A stretch of DNA of 46,578 nucleotides from Cellulomonas endophytica (lineage in GTDB: Bacteria; Actinomycetota; Actinomycetes; Actinomycetales; Cellulomonadaceae), in NCBI RefSeq assembly GCF_004123805.1, contig NZ_RWJX01000030.1:1-46578 (forward strand), in the 5' to 3' direction. The notes beneath the pieces were generated by a model. The model worked only from the letters and a program-made list of their open reading frames with translations. It searched no databases and was not told where the DNA came from. Below, piece after piece: positions 9,686 to 19,139 of this stretch. The number at the start of each line of letters is the position of its first letter. The stretch's first letter is position 1. A program made the position numbers and the translations under genes.

Positions 9686-10783
9686 GTGAAGACCACCACA
9701 CGCAGCGCGGTGCTCGTCGCCGTGAGCGCACTGGCGCTCGCGGCCTGCGGGGCCGCACCCGAGGAGGACGCGGGCTCGACCGGCGGCTCCTCCGCCGCCC
9801 CGGAGTCGGACTTCCGCGGCTGCATCGTGTCGGACGCCGGCGGGTTCGACGACAAGAGCTTCAACCAGCTGAGCTACCAGGGCGCCCAGCAGGCCACCGA
9901 GGAGCTCGGCGCCGCCTTCTCGGAGGTCCAGTCCGACTCGGAGACGGACTTCCAGCCCAACCTCGAGTCGCTCGTCGGCGAGGGTTGCAACGCCATCGTC
10001 TCCGTCGGCTTCGCGCTGTCGGCCGCGACGGTCGAGTCGGCCACCGCCAACCCCGAGATCGACTACATCCTCGTCGACGACGCGGCGGACAACGACTTCG
10101 ACGGCACGAAGGACGCGGAGAACATCAAGCCGCTCCTCTACGACACGGCGCAGGCGGCCTTCCTCGCCGGCTACCTGTCGGCCGGCTACTCCACGAGCGG
10201 CATCGTCGGGACGTTCGGCGGCCAGCCCTACCCGACCGTGACGATCTTCATGGACGGCTTCCGTCAGGGCGTGGAGTACTACAACAGCGAGAAGGGCGCC
10301 TCCGTCCAGGTCGTCGGCTACGCCGGCGGCGAGGAGGGCTCCTTCACCGGCGGCTTCGTGGCGAACGACGACGCGAAGAACATCGCCGCGGGCCTCATCG
10401 ACCAGGGCGCGGACGTGCTCCTGCCCGTCGGCGGGCCGATCTACCAGTCGGCGCGCGACGCGATCGCGGACGCCGGCGGCGGTGTGGCGCTCATCGGCGC
10501 CGACGCCGACGTGTTCGAGACGGACCCGTCGGTCCAGGACATCGTCCTGACCTCGATCCTCAAGAACATGCAGCTGTCGACGTACGAGGCCGTGCTGGCC
10601 TCCGGCAACGACGAGTTCGACCCCGAGGCCTACGTCGGCACGCTCGAGAACGAGGGCGTCGGCATCGCGCCGCTGCACGACTTCGAGGCGGAGGTCGACC
10701 CGGCCCTCGTCGAGGAGGTCGACGCGCTGCGCGAGGCGATCATCGCCGGCGAGGTCGAGGTCACCTCGTACCTGTCCGAGTGA
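9686..10783 (+). CDS. BMP family nucleoside-binding lipoprotein
   Basis: This is the substrate-binding protein of a nucleoside ABC importer (BMP/PnrA family), anchored outside the cytoplasmic membrane. The 365-residue precursor starts with a signal peptide and lipobox LALAAC, with the lipidated cysteine at residue 21. An Asp/Glu/Ser/Gly linker follows, then the BMP fold with SDAGGFDDKSFNQLSYQG at its start, a hallmark of the family. AGGAG 7 bases before GTG 9686 and the signal peptide fix the start. The ATPase and two permeases follow. A perfect 15-bp hairpin starts 3 bases after the stop and may set the excess of binding protein over transporter. Nucleoside specificity is inferred from the salvage genes downstream. 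Confidence 0.93.
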   Translation: MKTTTRSAVLVAVSALALAACGAAPEEDAGSTGGSSAAPESDFRGCIVSDAGGFDDKSFNQLSYQGAQQATEELGAAFSEVQSDSETDFQPNLESLVGEGCNAIVSVGFALSAATVESATANPEIDYILVDDAADNDFDGTKDAENIKPLLYDTAQAAFLAGYLSAGYSTSGIVGTFGGQPYPTVTIFMDGFRQGVEYYNSEKGASVQVVGYAGGEEGSFTGGFVANDDAKNIAAGLIDQGADVLLPVGGPIYQSARDAIADAGGGVALIGADADVFETDPSVQDIVLTSILKNMQLSTYEAVLASGNDEFDPEAYVGTLENEGVGIAPLHDFEAEVDPALVEEVDALREAIIAGEVEVTSYLSE

Positions 10784-10786
10784 GCC

Positions 10787-10830
10787 CGACGCTCCCCGGG
10801 GACGGCGCACGCCGACCCCGGGGAGCGTCG
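10787..10830 (+). terminator. perfect 15-bp stem-loop between bmpA and the ABC ATPase gene
   Basis: CGACGCTCCCCGGGG at 10787-10801 is perfectly complementary to 10816-10830. The 14-base loop can form a second 4-bp stem (CGGC with GCCG). There is no T tract. It lies inside the operon, so partial termination or protection of the bmpA mRNA 3' end is more likely than full termination. Confidence 0.7.
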
Positions 10831-10886
10831 TGCTGCTCGCCCGGCACCCCCGGCCCCACCCGCCCGGACACCTCCCGAGGACAGGC

Positions 10887-12404
10887 ATGAAGCTCGAGCT
10901 GCGCGGCATCACGAAGCGCTTCGGCGCCCTGGTCGCGAACGACCACATCGACCTGCGCGTCGAGCCCGGCGAGATCCACTGCCTCCTGGGCGAGAACGGC
11001 GCCGGCAAGTCCACCCTCATGAACGTGCTCTACGGCCTCTACACGGCCGACGAGGGCGAGATCCTGCTGGACGACGAGGTCCAGCGCTTCACCGGGCCCG
11101 GCGACGCCATGGCCGCGGGCATCGGCATGGTGCACCAGCACTTCATGCTCATCCCCGTCTTCACCGTCGCCGAGAACGTCATGCTCGGCCACGAGGAGAC
11201 GAAGGCGGCCGGCCGTCTGGACCTCGACGCCGCCCGCCGCCGCGTCCGCGAGATCGCCGACCGGTTCGGCTTCCACGTCGACCCCGACGCCCTCGTCGAG
11301 GACCTGCCCGTCGGCGTGCAGCAGCGCGTCGAGATCATCAAGGCCCTCTCGCGCGACGCGAGGGTGCTCGTGTTCGACGAGCCCACCGCCGTGCTCACGC
11401 CGCAGGAGACCGACGAGCTCATGGCGGTCATGCGGCGGCTCAAGGAGGGCGGCGCCGCCATCGTCTTCATCACCCACAAGCTCCGCGAGGTCCGCGAGGT
11501 CGCCGACCGCATCACCGTCGTGCGCCGCGGCAGGATCGTCGGCGAGGCGAGCCCCACGTCGACGGACGCCGAGCTCGCCGCCCTCATGGTCGGCCGCGCG
11601 GTCGAGCTCACCGTGCCGAAGGAGGCGCCGCGGCCCACCGCCTCGGCCCTGGAGGTCCGCGGGCTCGAGGTCACGGACCCGACGGGCGCCGTCGTCGTCG
11701 ACGACGTCTCGTTCACCGTGCGCGGCGGCGAGGTCCTCGTCGTCGCCGGCGTGCAGGGCAACGGGCAGACGGAGCTGGCCGAGGCCCTCGTCGGGCTGCA
11801 GCCGGCCTCCGGCGGCAGCGTCACGCTCGACGGCACGGAGCTCCTGGGCCGGTCCGTGCGGCAGGTCCTCGACGCGGGCGTCGGGATCGTCCCCGAGGAC
11901 CGCACGCACGACGGCCTCGTCGGGGCGTTCACCGTCGCCGAGAACCTCGTCCTCGACCGGACCGACGGGCCGCCCTTCGCGCGCGCCGGCCAGCTCCAGC
12001 TCGGCCTGCGCGACCGGTTCGCCGCCGAGAAGGTCGAGGAGTTCGACATCCGCACGCAGGGCATCGACACGCCCGTCGGTCGGCTCTCGGGCGGCAACCA
12101 GCAGAAGGTCGTCCTCGCCCGCGAGCTCTCGCGCGACCTGCGCCTCCTCGTCGCCTCGCAGCCGACCCGCGGCGTGGACGTCGGCTCCATCGAGTTCATC
12201 CACCGCCGGATCGTCGAGACCCGCGACGCGGGCGTCCCGGTCGTCGTGGTGTCCACCGAGCTCGACGAGGCCGTGGCGCTCGGCGACCGGATCCTCGTGA
12301 TGTACCGCGGCCGGGTGGTGGGCGTCGTGCCCGCGACGACCCCGCGCGACGTCCTCGGCCTCATGATGGCCGGCATCCCGCAGACGGAAGGCGCGTCGGC
12401 ATGA
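10887..12404 (+). CDS. nucleoside ABC transporter ATP-binding protein (two ABC domains)
   Basis: The 505-residue cytoplasmic ATPase has two tandem ABC domains, as in sugar and nucleoside importers (RbsA/NupA type). Domain 1 has Walker A GENGAGKST, Q-loop MVHQHF, a degenerate signature VGVQQRVEI and Walker B VLVFDEPTAV. Domain 2 has a divergent Walker A (GVQGNGQTE) but a good signature LSGGNQQKVVLAREL, followed by LLVASQPTRGVD in place of a standard Walker B. Such asymmetry is normal for this group. GAGGAC just upstream of ATG 10887 serves as SD. Its stop overlaps the first permease start (ATGA). Confidence 0.93.
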   Translation: MKLELRGITKRFGALVANDHIDLRVEPGEIHCLLGENGAGKSTLMNVLYGLYTADEGEILLDDEVQRFTGPGDAMAAGIGMVHQHFMLIPVFTVAENVMLGHEETKAAGRLDLDAARRRVREIADRFGFHVDPDALVEDLPVGVQQRVEIIKALSRDARVLVFDEPTAVLTPQETDELMAVMRRLKEGGAAIVFITHKLREVREVADRITVVRRGRIVGEASPTSTDAELAALMVGRAVELTVPKEAPRPTASALEVRGLEVTDPTGAVVVDDVSFTVRGGEVLVVAGVQGNGQTELAEALVGLQPASGGSVTLDGTELLGRSVRQVLDAGVGIVPEDRTHDGLVGAFTVAENLVLDRTDGPPFARAGQLQLGLRDRFAAEKVEEFDIRTQGIDTPVGRLSGGNQQKVVLARELSRDLRLLVASQPTRGVDVGSIEFIHRRIVETRDAGVPVVVVSTELDEAVALGDRILVMYRGRVVGVVPATTPRDVLGLMMAGIPQTEGASA

Positions 12405-13729
12405 CCACCCCGGACCCCTACGCCGCGGGCGGCGCGGTCGCGCCCGACGCGGTCCCGCACAACCCGGCGACGCACCCCTCGCCGGAGGCGGACCCCGCCG
12501 GGCCGCCGCCCGCACCCGTCGAGGACGACTCCGCCCGGTGGCGCGCCGCCGTGCACCGCGTGTTCGCGGGCGGCTGGGCCGTCTCCGTGGGCGCCGTGCT
12601 GCTGGCCGTGCTCGCCGGCTCCGTGATGATCGCCTTCACGGACGAGGGCGTGCAGGAGGCCTCGTCGTACTTCTTCGCCCGCCCCCTCGACACCCTGGGC
12701 GCGGTCGGGTCCGCGGTGGGCAGCGCCTACGCGGCCCTGTTCCGCGGGGCGGTGTGGAACTTCCGCGCCGACGACCTCGCCGGCGCGATCCGGCCGCTCA
12801 CCTCGTCCCTGAACTTCGCCACGCCGCTCATCGCCGCCGGGCTCGGCGTCGCGGTGGCGTTCCGGGCCGGCCTGTTCAACATCGGCGGCCAGGGGCAGAT
12901 GCTCGCCGCGGCGGCCGGTGCGGGCTGGGTCGGCTTCGCCGCGGACCTGCCCGTGGGGCTGCACCTGCTGCTCGCGATGGTCGCCGGCATCGCCGCCGGT
13001 GCCGTGTGGGCGGGGATCGCCGGCGTGCTCAAGGCGTTCACCGGCGCCCACGAGGTGATCGTCACGATCATGCTCAACTACATCGCCTTCTACGGGATCT
13101 CCTACCTGCTCGCGACGCCCGGCCTGCTCCAGGCCCCGGGCTCGGCGAACCCCAAGACGCCGGCGATGCAGGACACCGCGATCCTGCCGCGGCTGCTCGG
13201 CGAGCGGTTCACGCTGCACGCGGGCTTCCTCGTCGCGCTGCTGGCGGTCGTCCTCGTGTGGTGGCTGCTGAACCGCTCCACGCTGGGCTTCGGCTTCCGG
13301 GCGGTGGGGGAGAACCCCGCGGCGGCGCGGGTCGCCGGGATCGACGTCCGGCGCACGACGGTCGTGGCGATGCTCGTCGCGGGCGCGCTCGTCGGGATCG
13401 CGGGCACCACGCAGGTGCTCGGCACCGTGACGACCGGCTTCTCCTACGACATCGACGCCGGGATCGGCTTCGACGCCATCACCGTCGCGCTGCTCGGCCG
13501 CTCGACCCCGTGGGGCGTGCTCGGCGCCGCGATCCTCTTCGGCGGCTTCAAGGCCGGCGGCTCGACGATGCAGGCGGCGGAGAACATCCCCATCGAGATC
13601 GTGCTCGTCGTGCAGTCGCTCATCGTGCTCTTCATCGCCGCGCCGCCCCTGGTGCGCGCCGTGCTGCGGCTGCCGCAGCCGCAGGCGCGCCCCCGACGCC
13701 GCGCCACGACCCGAGAGGCGGCGGCATGA
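12401..13729 (+). CDS. nucleoside ABC transporter permease 1
   Basis: This 442-residue permease of the BPD_transp_2 (LivH/RbsC-like) family has a Pro/Ala-rich cytoplasmic N-terminus of about 50 residues and then 8-10 hydrophobic segments. GLFNIGGQGQMLAAA is the family's conserved segment, and RAVGENPAAARVAGID is the cytoplasmic EAA-like loop that contacts the ATPase. Its ATG overlaps the ATPase stop (ATGA) and its own stop overlaps the second permease start in the same way, so the transporter is made by coupled translation. Confidence 0.92.
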   Translation: MTTPDPYAAGGAVAPDAVPHNPATHPSPEADPAGPPPAPVEDDSARWRAAVHRVFAGGWAVSVGAVLLAVLAGSVMIAFTDEGVQEASSYFFARPLDTLGAVGSAVGSAYAALFRGAVWNFRADDLAGAIRPLTSSLNFATPLIAAGLGVAVAFRAGLFNIGGQGQMLAAAAGAGWVGFAADLPVGLHLLLAMVAGIAAGAVWAGIAGVLKAFTGAHEVIVTIMLNYIAFYGISYLLATPGLLQAPGSANPKTPAMQDTAILPRLLGERFTLHAGFLVALLAVVLVWWLLNRSTLGFGFRAVGENPAAARVAGIDVRRTTVVAMLVAGALVGIAGTTQVLGTVTTGFSYDIDAGIGFDAITVALLGRSTPWGVLGAAILFGGFKAGGSTMQAAENIPIEIVLVVQSLIVLFIAAPPLVRAVLRLPQPQARPRRRATTREAAA

Positions 13730-15039
13730 CCACGCTCGCCCCCACCCCGTCCTCCTCGCCGGCGCCCCAGGAGGGCGCCACGGCGGTCGTCGCGCGGCAC
13801 GTCGCGGTCGTCAGCCGCAAGGCCGTCGTCGCCTCCGGCGTCCTCACGCTGCTGCTGGCGCTCCTCGTCGCGCTCGCGCCGCACGCGGGCCTGGCCCGGT
13901 TCCGGTTCTCCTCCGAGACCGACCTCTTCCGCATCCCGTCCGTCGCGGTGCCCGGGCAGACCGTCGCCTGGGTCTGCGTGGTGCTCGCCGTGCTCGTCAC
14001 CGCGGGCATGGCGCTGCTCGTCCGCGCGGGGCGGCGGGTGCCCGTCGTGCTGTCCGCGCTGCTCGCCGTGCTCCTCGTGGTCGGGTTCCTCGCCTGGGCC
14101 GGCGCCGGCAGCGACCGCGACTTCCCCGTCGTCCGCCTCGTCGGCGGCTCCGTGCTCCTCGCGGTCCCCATCGTGTTCGGCGCCCTGGGCGGCGTCCTCG
14201 GCGAGCGCGCGGGCGTGGTGAACATCGCCATCGAGGCCCAGCTCCTCGCCGGCGCCTTCACCGCCGCCGTCGTCGGGTCCCTGACGGACAGCCCGTGGGC
14301 GGGGCTCCTCGCCGCGGTCCTGGCCGGCGCCCTCGTCGCCCTCGTGCTCGGCCTGTTCACCATCACCTACAAGGTCGACCAGGTCATCGTCGGCGTCGTG
14401 CTCAACGTGCTCGTCATCGGCCTGACGAGCTTCCTGTACTCGCAGGTGCTCGTGCCCTCGGCGGACCGGCTGAACTCCACGACCCGCTTCCCGCCGGTCG
14501 CGGTGCCGCTGCTGTCCGAGGTGCCCGTCCTCGGCCCGGCGCTGTTCCGGCAGTCCGTCGTCGTCTACCTCATGTACCTCGCCGTGCCGGCGGTCTGGTT
14601 CGCGCTGTACCGCACCCGCTGGGGCCTGCGCCTGCGCGCGGTGGGCGAGCACCCGAAGGCCGCGGACACCGTCGGCATCAAGGTGCAGCGCACCCGGTAC
14701 GTCGCCGTGCTCGTCGCGGGGGGCATCGTCGGCCTCGGCGGCGCCTTCTACACCGTCGTCTCCGTGTCGTCCTTCGGCAAGGAGATGACCGCCGGCGCGG
14801 GCTTCATCGCGCTCGCCGCCGTCATCTTCGGCAAGTGGGACCCCGTGCGCGCCGCGCTGGCGGCCCTGCTCTTCGGCGCCGCCTCCAACCTCGAGGGCGC
14901 CCTCAGCATCGTCGGCGCGCCCGTGCCCAGCCAGTTCATGCTCATGCTCCCGTACGTCGTCACGGTGCTCGCGGTCGCGGGCCTCGTCGGCCGCTCGCGC
15001 GGCCCCGCGGCGTCCGGGCAGCCCTACGTGAAGGAGTGA
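13726..15039 (+). CDS. nucleoside ABC transporter permease 2
   Basis: The second permease has 437 residues and pairs with permease 1 in the membrane channel. About 10 hydrophobic segments are visible. GVLGERAGVVNIAIEAQLL is the conserved segment of this subfamily, and RAVGEHPKAADTVGIKVQ is the ATPase-contact loop. The start ATG at 13726 overlaps the preceding stop; the conserved hydrophobic core begins after a basic segment at about residue 25. Cytidine deaminase starts 8 bases downstream, tying uptake to catabolism of the imported nucleosides. Confidence 0.92.
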   Translation: MTTLAPTPSSSPAPQEGATAVVARHVAVVSRKAVVASGVLTLLLALLVALAPHAGLARFRFSSETDLFRIPSVAVPGQTVAWVCVVLAVLVTAGMALLVRAGRRVPVVLSALLAVLLVVGFLAWAGAGSDRDFPVVRLVGGSVLLAVPIVFGALGGVLGERAGVVNIAIEAQLLAGAFTAAVVGSLTDSPWAGLLAAVLAGALVALVLGLFTITYKVDQVIVGVVLNVLVIGLTSFLYSQVLVPSADRLNSTTRFPPVAVPLLSEVPVLGPALFRQSVVVYLMYLAVPAVWFALYRTRWGLRLRAVGEHPKAADTVGIKVQRTRYVAVLVAGGIVGLGGAFYTVVSVSSFGKEMTAGAGFIALAAVIFGKWDPVRAALAALLFGAASNLEGALSIVGAPVPSQFMLMLPYVVTVLAVAGLVGRSRGPAASGQPYVKE

Positions 15040-15046
15040 GGCCGCG

Positions 15047-15487
15047 GTGACCGCTGCCACGCCCGCCCCCCCGTCCCCGACCACGCCCGCGCCGGAGGTG
15101 GACTGGGACGCCCTGCGTGCCGCGGCCCGCGCGGCCATGACCCACGCGTACGCGCCCTACTCCGGCTTCCCGGTCGGGTGCGCGGCGCTCGTCGACGACG
15201 GCCGGGTCGTCACCGGGTGCAACGTCGAGAACGCCTCCTACGGCGTGGGGCTCTGCGCCGAGTGCGCGCTCGTCGGCGCCCTGCACGGCTCCGGCGGCGG
15301 GCGCCTCGTCGCGTTCGCGTGCGTGGACCGGCACGGCGCGGCGCTCATGCCCTGCGGCCGCTGCCGGCAGCTGCTGTGGGAGGCGGGCGGTGCGCGGCTG
15401 CTCGTCGACACCGTCTCCGGCATCCGTCCCATGACCGAGGTGCTCCCCGACGCCTTCGGCCCCGACGACCTGACGGCGCGGGCATGA
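15047..15487 (+). CDS. cdd: cytidine deaminase
   Basis: The enzyme deaminates cytidine and deoxycytidine to uridine and deoxyuridine. The 146-residue protein has the homotetrameric short-form length. The zinc site is complete: NVENASYGVGLCAECA gives the first Cys and catalytic Glu, and MPCGRCRQLL gives the two other cysteines. AYAPYSGFPVG near the start is typical of Cdd. The GTG at 15047 follows permease 2 by 7 bases, and the GGAGTGAG around the permease stop could serve as SD. Its TGA overlaps the thymidine phosphorylase ATG. Confidence 0.95.
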   Translation: MTAATPAPPSPTTPAPEVDWDALRAAARAAMTHAYAPYSGFPVGCAALVDDGRVVTGCNVENASYGVGLCAECALVGALHGSGGGRLVAFACVDRHGAALMPCGRCRQLLWEAGGARLLVDTVSGIRPMTEVLPDAFGPDDLTARA

Positions 15488-16812
15488 GCGCGCCGGGCAC
15501 GACCGGCACGACCGGGACGACGGAGCCGTTCGACGCCGTCGACGTGATCGTCGCCAAGCGCGACGGGCACCGCCTCTCGGACGCGCAGGTGGACTGGGTC
15601 GTCGACGCCTACACGCGCGGCGTGGTCGCCGACGAGCAGATGTCGGCGCTGGCCATGGCGATCCTGCTCAACGGCATGGGGCGCGACGAGGTCGCCCGCT
15701 GGACGGCGGCCATGATCGCGACGGGGGAGCGCCTCGACTTCTCCGGCCTCTCGCGGCCCACGGCCGACAAGCACTCCACCGGCGGCGTGGGGGACAAGAT
15801 CACCCTGCCGCTCGCGCCGCTGGTCGCCGCCTGCGGCGTGGCGGTGCCGCAGCTGTCCGGGCGGGGCCTGGGCCACACGGGCGGCACGCTGGACAAGCTC
15901 GAGTCCATCCCCGGCTGGCGCGCGGCGCTGTCGAACGAGGAGATGACGGCGCAGCTCGAGGGCGTCGGCGCCGTCATCTGCCAGGCGGGCTCCGGCCTCG
16001 CACCGGCGGACCGCAAGCTCTACGCGCTGCGCGACGTCACCGGCACCGTCGAGGCGATCCCCCTCATCGCCAGCTCCATCATGAGCAAGAAGATCGCCGA
16101 GGGCACCGGCGCGCTCGTCCTCGACGTGAAGGTCGGCACGGGCGCGTTCATGAAGAGCCTCGAGCAGGCGCGCGAGCTCGCGCGGGCCATGGTCGACCTG
16201 GGCACGGACGCCGGCGTGCGGACGGTCGCGCTGCTGACGGACATGTCGACGCCGCTGGGCCTCACGGCGGGCAACGCCCTCGAGGTGCGCGAGTCGCTCG
16301 AGGTGCTCGCCGGCGGCGGCCCCGCCGACGTCGTGGAGCTCACCGTGGCCCTGGCGCGGGAGATGCTCGCCGCGGCCGGCCGTCCCGACGAGGACCCCGC
16401 GGCCGCGCTCGCCGACGGCCGGGCCATGGACGCGTGGCGGGCCATGATCGGTGCGCAGGGCGGGGACGTGGACGCGCCGCTGCCGGTCGCGCGCGAGACG
16501 CAGACGGTCGTCGCCGAGGCCGACGGGGTGCTCGCCCGCCTCGACGCCTACGCCGTCGGCCTCGCGGCCTGGCGCCTCGGCGCGGGCCGCGCCCGCAAGG
16601 AGGACCCCGTGCAGGCGGGCGCCGGCGTGGAGTGGCACGCCCGCCCCGGGGACGCCGTGCGGGCCGGGCAGCCGCTGCTCACGCTCCACACGGACACGCC
16701 CGAGCGGTTCGGCCGGGCGCAGGAGGCCCTCGAGGGCGCGGTCGAGGTCGTCCCCGCGGGCACGCCCGTCGCGCTCACGCCCCTGCTGCTCGACCGGGTC
16801 GCCGCGCCCTGA
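15484..16812 (+). CDS. deoA: thymidine phosphorylase (pyrimidine-nucleoside phosphorylase)
   Basis: The enzyme cleaves thymidine or deoxyuridine with phosphate to base and deoxyribose-1-phosphate. The 442-residue protein has KHSTGGVGDK for phosphate binding, the PROSITE signature SGRGLGHTGGTLDKLE and the ASSIMSKKIAEG segment. The C-terminal anticodon-like PYNP domain is present through VVPAGTPVAL. The first 12 residues are a Gly/Thr-rich extension. ATG 15484 overlaps the cdd stop (ATGA). Whether it also takes uridine is not readable here. Confidence 0.95.
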   Translation: MSAPGTTGTTGTTEPFDAVDVIVAKRDGHRLSDAQVDWVVDAYTRGVVADEQMSALAMAILLNGMGRDEVARWTAAMIATGERLDFSGLSRPTADKHSTGGVGDKITLPLAPLVAACGVAVPQLSGRGLGHTGGTLDKLESIPGWRAALSNEEMTAQLEGVGAVICQAGSGLAPADRKLYALRDVTGTVEAIPLIASSIMSKKIAEGTGALVLDVKVGTGAFMKSLEQARELARAMVDLGTDAGVRTVALLTDMSTPLGLTAGNALEVRESLEVLAGGGPADVVELTVALAREMLAAAGRPDEDPAAALADGRAMDAWRAMIGAQGGDVDAPLPVARETQTVVAEADGVLARLDAYAVGLAAWRLGAGRARKEDPVQAGAGVEWHARPGDAVRAGQPLLTLHTDTPERFGRAQEALEGAVEVVPAGTPVALTPLLLDRVAAP

Positions 16813-16840
16813 CGGCGCGGCGGGCCGCCCGGCCGGGGCG

Positions 16841-16875
16841 CCCGCCCGGGGCGACCCGCCCGGGGCGACCGCGGG
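16841..16875 (+). repeat. short direct repeat in the deoA-small acidic gene gap
   Basis: CGCCCGGGGCGAC occurs as two adjacent copies, followed by a degraded third (CGCGGGGCGGC). The 197-base gap is otherwise GC-rich sequence with no recognised terminator or promoter. Confidence 0.5.
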
Positions 16876-17009
16876 GCGGCGGCGCCCCTCGGGGACGGTC
16901 GGCGCCCCGTCCCGGCGTCCCCGGGGGTGCGGCCGGGGGCCCGGCGGTCCACGATGGCCGCGACGGGCGGGGCCGACCGGTCCCGCCGCGCACGGCAGCG
17001 GAGGTCGGC

Positions 17010-17252
17010 ATGAGCACCGTCCCGGGTGACGACGCGTTCAGGGACGCCGGCCTCGTCGCCGCGAGCCCCGGCGGGAACGGGCCCTTCGAGCCCGACCACG
17101 ACTCGAGGCCGCGCCCCTCGGACGACGACTCGCCCTCGTTCGACGAGGCCGTGCCCACGGACCAGCCGGCGGGCGCGGGCACGAAGGGGGACGGCGGGTC
17201 GGGCGTCGACGACGCGCCCTTCGGCGGCGAGGACGCCCCCGTCGAGCCCTGA
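17010..17252 (+). CDS. small acidic, disordered hypothetical protein
   Basis: This 80-residue product is rich in Asp, Gly, Pro and Ser (for example DDDSPSFDEAVPTD), has no hydrophobic core or Cys, and is predicted to be disordered. Nearly every codon ends in G or C and the start has GGAGG 7 bases upstream, supporting a real gene. It lies between deoA and the adenosine deaminase gene, 197 bases after deoA. No family was recognised. Confidence 0.65.
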   Translation: MSTVPGDDAFRDAGLVAASPGGNGPFEPDHDSRPRPSDDDSPSFDEAVPTDQPAGAGTKGDGGSGVDDAPFGGEDAPVEP

Positions 17253-17318
17253 CGGCGCCGATCAGGAGCCGTGCCGGGTCGCGTCCGGTTCGCGTCCGGG
17301 GCACGTCCCGGCGGTCGA

Positions 17319-17324
17319 TACGGT
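17319..17324 (+). promoter_or_regulatory. -10 element of the adenosine deaminase gene (TACGGT)
   Basis: TACGGT ends 6 bases before the ATG at 17331, with no SD; predicted leaderless start. It means the add-deoC pair has its own promoter within the salvage cluster. Confidence 0.6.
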
Positions 17325-17330
17325 GGGGGC

Positions 17331-18416
17331 ATGACCGACCTCGCGTCGACCCTGCGCGCCCTGCCGACGGTGCTGCTGCACGACCACCTCGACGGCGGCC
17401 TGCGTCCGGAGACGGTCGTCGAGCTGTGCGCCGGGGCCGGGCACGCGCTGCCGACGCGGGACCCCGCCGAGCTCGGCGCCTGGTTCCACGACGCCGCCTC
17501 GTCGGGGTCGCTGGAGCGGTACCTCGAGACGTTCGAGCACACGGTGGCCGCGATGCAGACCGTCGAGGGCCTGCGGCGCGTCGCGCACGAGGCCGTCCTC
17601 GACCTCGCGGCCGACGGCGTGGTGCTGGCCGAGCTCCGCTACGCACCCGAGCAGCACCAGCGGGCCGGCCTGTCGCTGACCGCCGTCGTCGAGGCCGTGC
17701 AGGAGGGCTTCGCGAGCGGCGTCGCCGCGGCCGGCGCGCAGGGGCACCGCATCCGCGTCGGCACGCTGCTGTCCGCGATGCGGCAGGGGGGCCGCAGCCG
17801 CGAGGTCGCTGCGCTCGCGGTGGCGCACCGCGACGCCGGCGTCGTCGGGTTCGACATCGCCGGGCCCGAGGCCGGCTTCCCCGCCACGGACCACCGGGAG
17901 GCGTTCGACCTGCTCCGGGACGCCCTCGTCCCCGTCACCGTGCACGCGGGCGAGGGCGACGGGCCCGCCTCCGTGCGCGGCGCCCTGTCCGTGGGCGCCC
18001 TGCGCCTGGGGCACGGGGTGCGCGTCGTCGAGGACGTGGCGCCCGACGGCACGGCCGGGCGCGTCGCCGCGTGGGTCCGCGACCGCCGGGTGCCGCTCGA
18101 GGTGTGCCCCTCGTCGAACCTCCAGACGGGGATCGCGGGCAGCGTCGCCGAGCATCCCGTCACCCGGCTCCGCGACCTCGGCTTCGCGGTCACCGTCGGC
18201 ACCGACAACCGCCTCCAGTCGCGCACGAGCCTCAGCCGGGAGATGGCGCTGCTCGTCGACGAGGCGGGCTGGACCCTCGCGGACCTGTGGGCCGCGACCC
18301 TGCGGGCGGCGGACGCCGCCTTCCTCCCCCTCGACGGGCGGACCCGCCTCGTCGAGGACGTCCTCCGTCCCGCCTGGACGGCCGAGCTCGACAGGAGCAC
18401 CCATGAGCACGCCTGA
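17331..18416 (+). CDS. add: adenosine deaminase
   Basis: The enzyme deaminates adenosine and deoxyadenosine to inosine and deoxyinosine. The 361-residue TIM-barrel protein begins with the metal motif [13 protein letters not shown]. Other active-site segments are [21 protein letters not shown] with zinc His and catalytic Glu, [20 protein letters not shown] and VGTDNR with the metal Asp. The ATG at 17331 is set by TACGGT, and an upstream in-frame start at 17271 is rejected. The last 14 bases overlap deoC in a different frame. Inosine formed here is the substrate of the purine nucleoside phosphorylase encoded 3 kb away. Confidence 0.94.
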   Translation: MTDLASTLRALPTVLLHDHLDGGLRPETVVELCAGAGHALPTRDPAELGAWFHDAASSGSLERYLETFEHTVAAMQTVEGLRRVAHEAVLDLAADGVVLAELRYAPEQHQRAGLSLTAVVEAVQEGFASGVAAAGAQGHRIRVGTLLSAMRQGGRSREVAALAVAHRDAGVVGFDIAGPEAGFPATDHREAFDLLRDALVPVTVHAGEGDGPASVRGALSVGALRLGHGVRVVEDVAPDGTAGRVAAWVRDRRVPLEVCPSSNLQTGIAGSVAEHPVTRLRDLGFAVTVGTDNRLQSRTSLSREMALLVDEAGWTLADLWAATLRAADAAFLPLDGRTRLVEDVLRPAWTAELDRSTHEHA

Positions 18417-19131
18417 CGCCACCCCCGCCGCCCCCGCGGGGGGCACCACCGGTGCGGTCCCCGACGCGGCGGCCCTCGCCGGCCTCGTCGACCACACCCT
18501 CCTCAAGCCGGAGGCGACCCGGGCGGACGTCGACGCGCTCGTCGCGGAGGGCCACCGGCTCGGCGTGTTCTCCGTCTGCGTCTCGCCGTCGTTCCTTCCC
18601 CTCGACCTGTCGGCCGCGCCGGGGCTGAAGGTGGCCACCGTCTGCGGGTTCCCCTCGGGCAAGCACCACAGCGACGTCAAGGCGGCCGAGGCCGCGCGCG
18701 CGGTGGCCGACGGCGCGGACGAGGTCGACATGGTCATCGACGTCGGTGCGGCCCGCGAGGGGCGCTTCGACGCCGTGCGCGCCGACATCGCCGCCGTGCG
18801 GGCCGCGGTGCCGGCGCCCGCCCTGCTCAAGGTCATCATCGAGTCGGCCGCCCTCGACGACGCGGCGATCGTCGGGGCGTGCGAGGCCGCGCGGGACGCC
18901 GGGGCCGACTTCGTCAAGACCTCCACGGGCTTCCACCCGGCGGGCGGTGCGAGCGTGCACGCGGTGGCGCTCATGGCGCGGACCGTGGGCCCGGCGCTCG
19001 GCGTGAAGGCCTCGGGCGGCGTCCGCACCGCGCAGGACGCGCTCGCGATGGTCGAGGCCGGCGCGACCCGGTTGGGGCTCTCCGGCACGGCGGCCGTCCT
19101 GGCCGGGCTGGAGAGCGCGGCCGGGTACTAG
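18403..19131 (+). CDS. deoC: deoxyribose-phosphate aldolase
   Basis: DeoC splits 2-deoxyribose-5-phosphate into acetaldehyde and glyceraldehyde-3-phosphate, ending the nucleoside salvage route. The 242-residue protein has [22 protein letters not shown], the Schiff-base lysine at about 172 in FVKTSTGF and the second active-site lysine at about 202 in [14 protein letters not shown] lies 6 bases before ATG 18403, inside the end of add, so the two genes overlap by 14 bases. About 25 N-terminal residues are a nonconserved Ala/Pro/Gly extension. A strong hairpin follows the stop. Confidence 0.96.
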   Translation: MSTPDATPAAPAGGTTGAVPDAAALAGLVDHTLLKPEATRADVDALVAEGHRLGVFSVCVSPSFLPLDLSAAPGLKVATVCGFPSGKHHSDVKAAEAARAVADGADEVDMVIDVGAAREGRFDAVRADIAAVRAAVPAPALLKVIIESAALDDAAIVGACEAARDAGADFVKTSTGFHPAGGASVHAVALMARTVGPALGVKASGGVRTAQDALAMVEAGATRLGLSGTAAVLAGLESAAGY

Positions 19132-19139
19132 CCGTCCGC

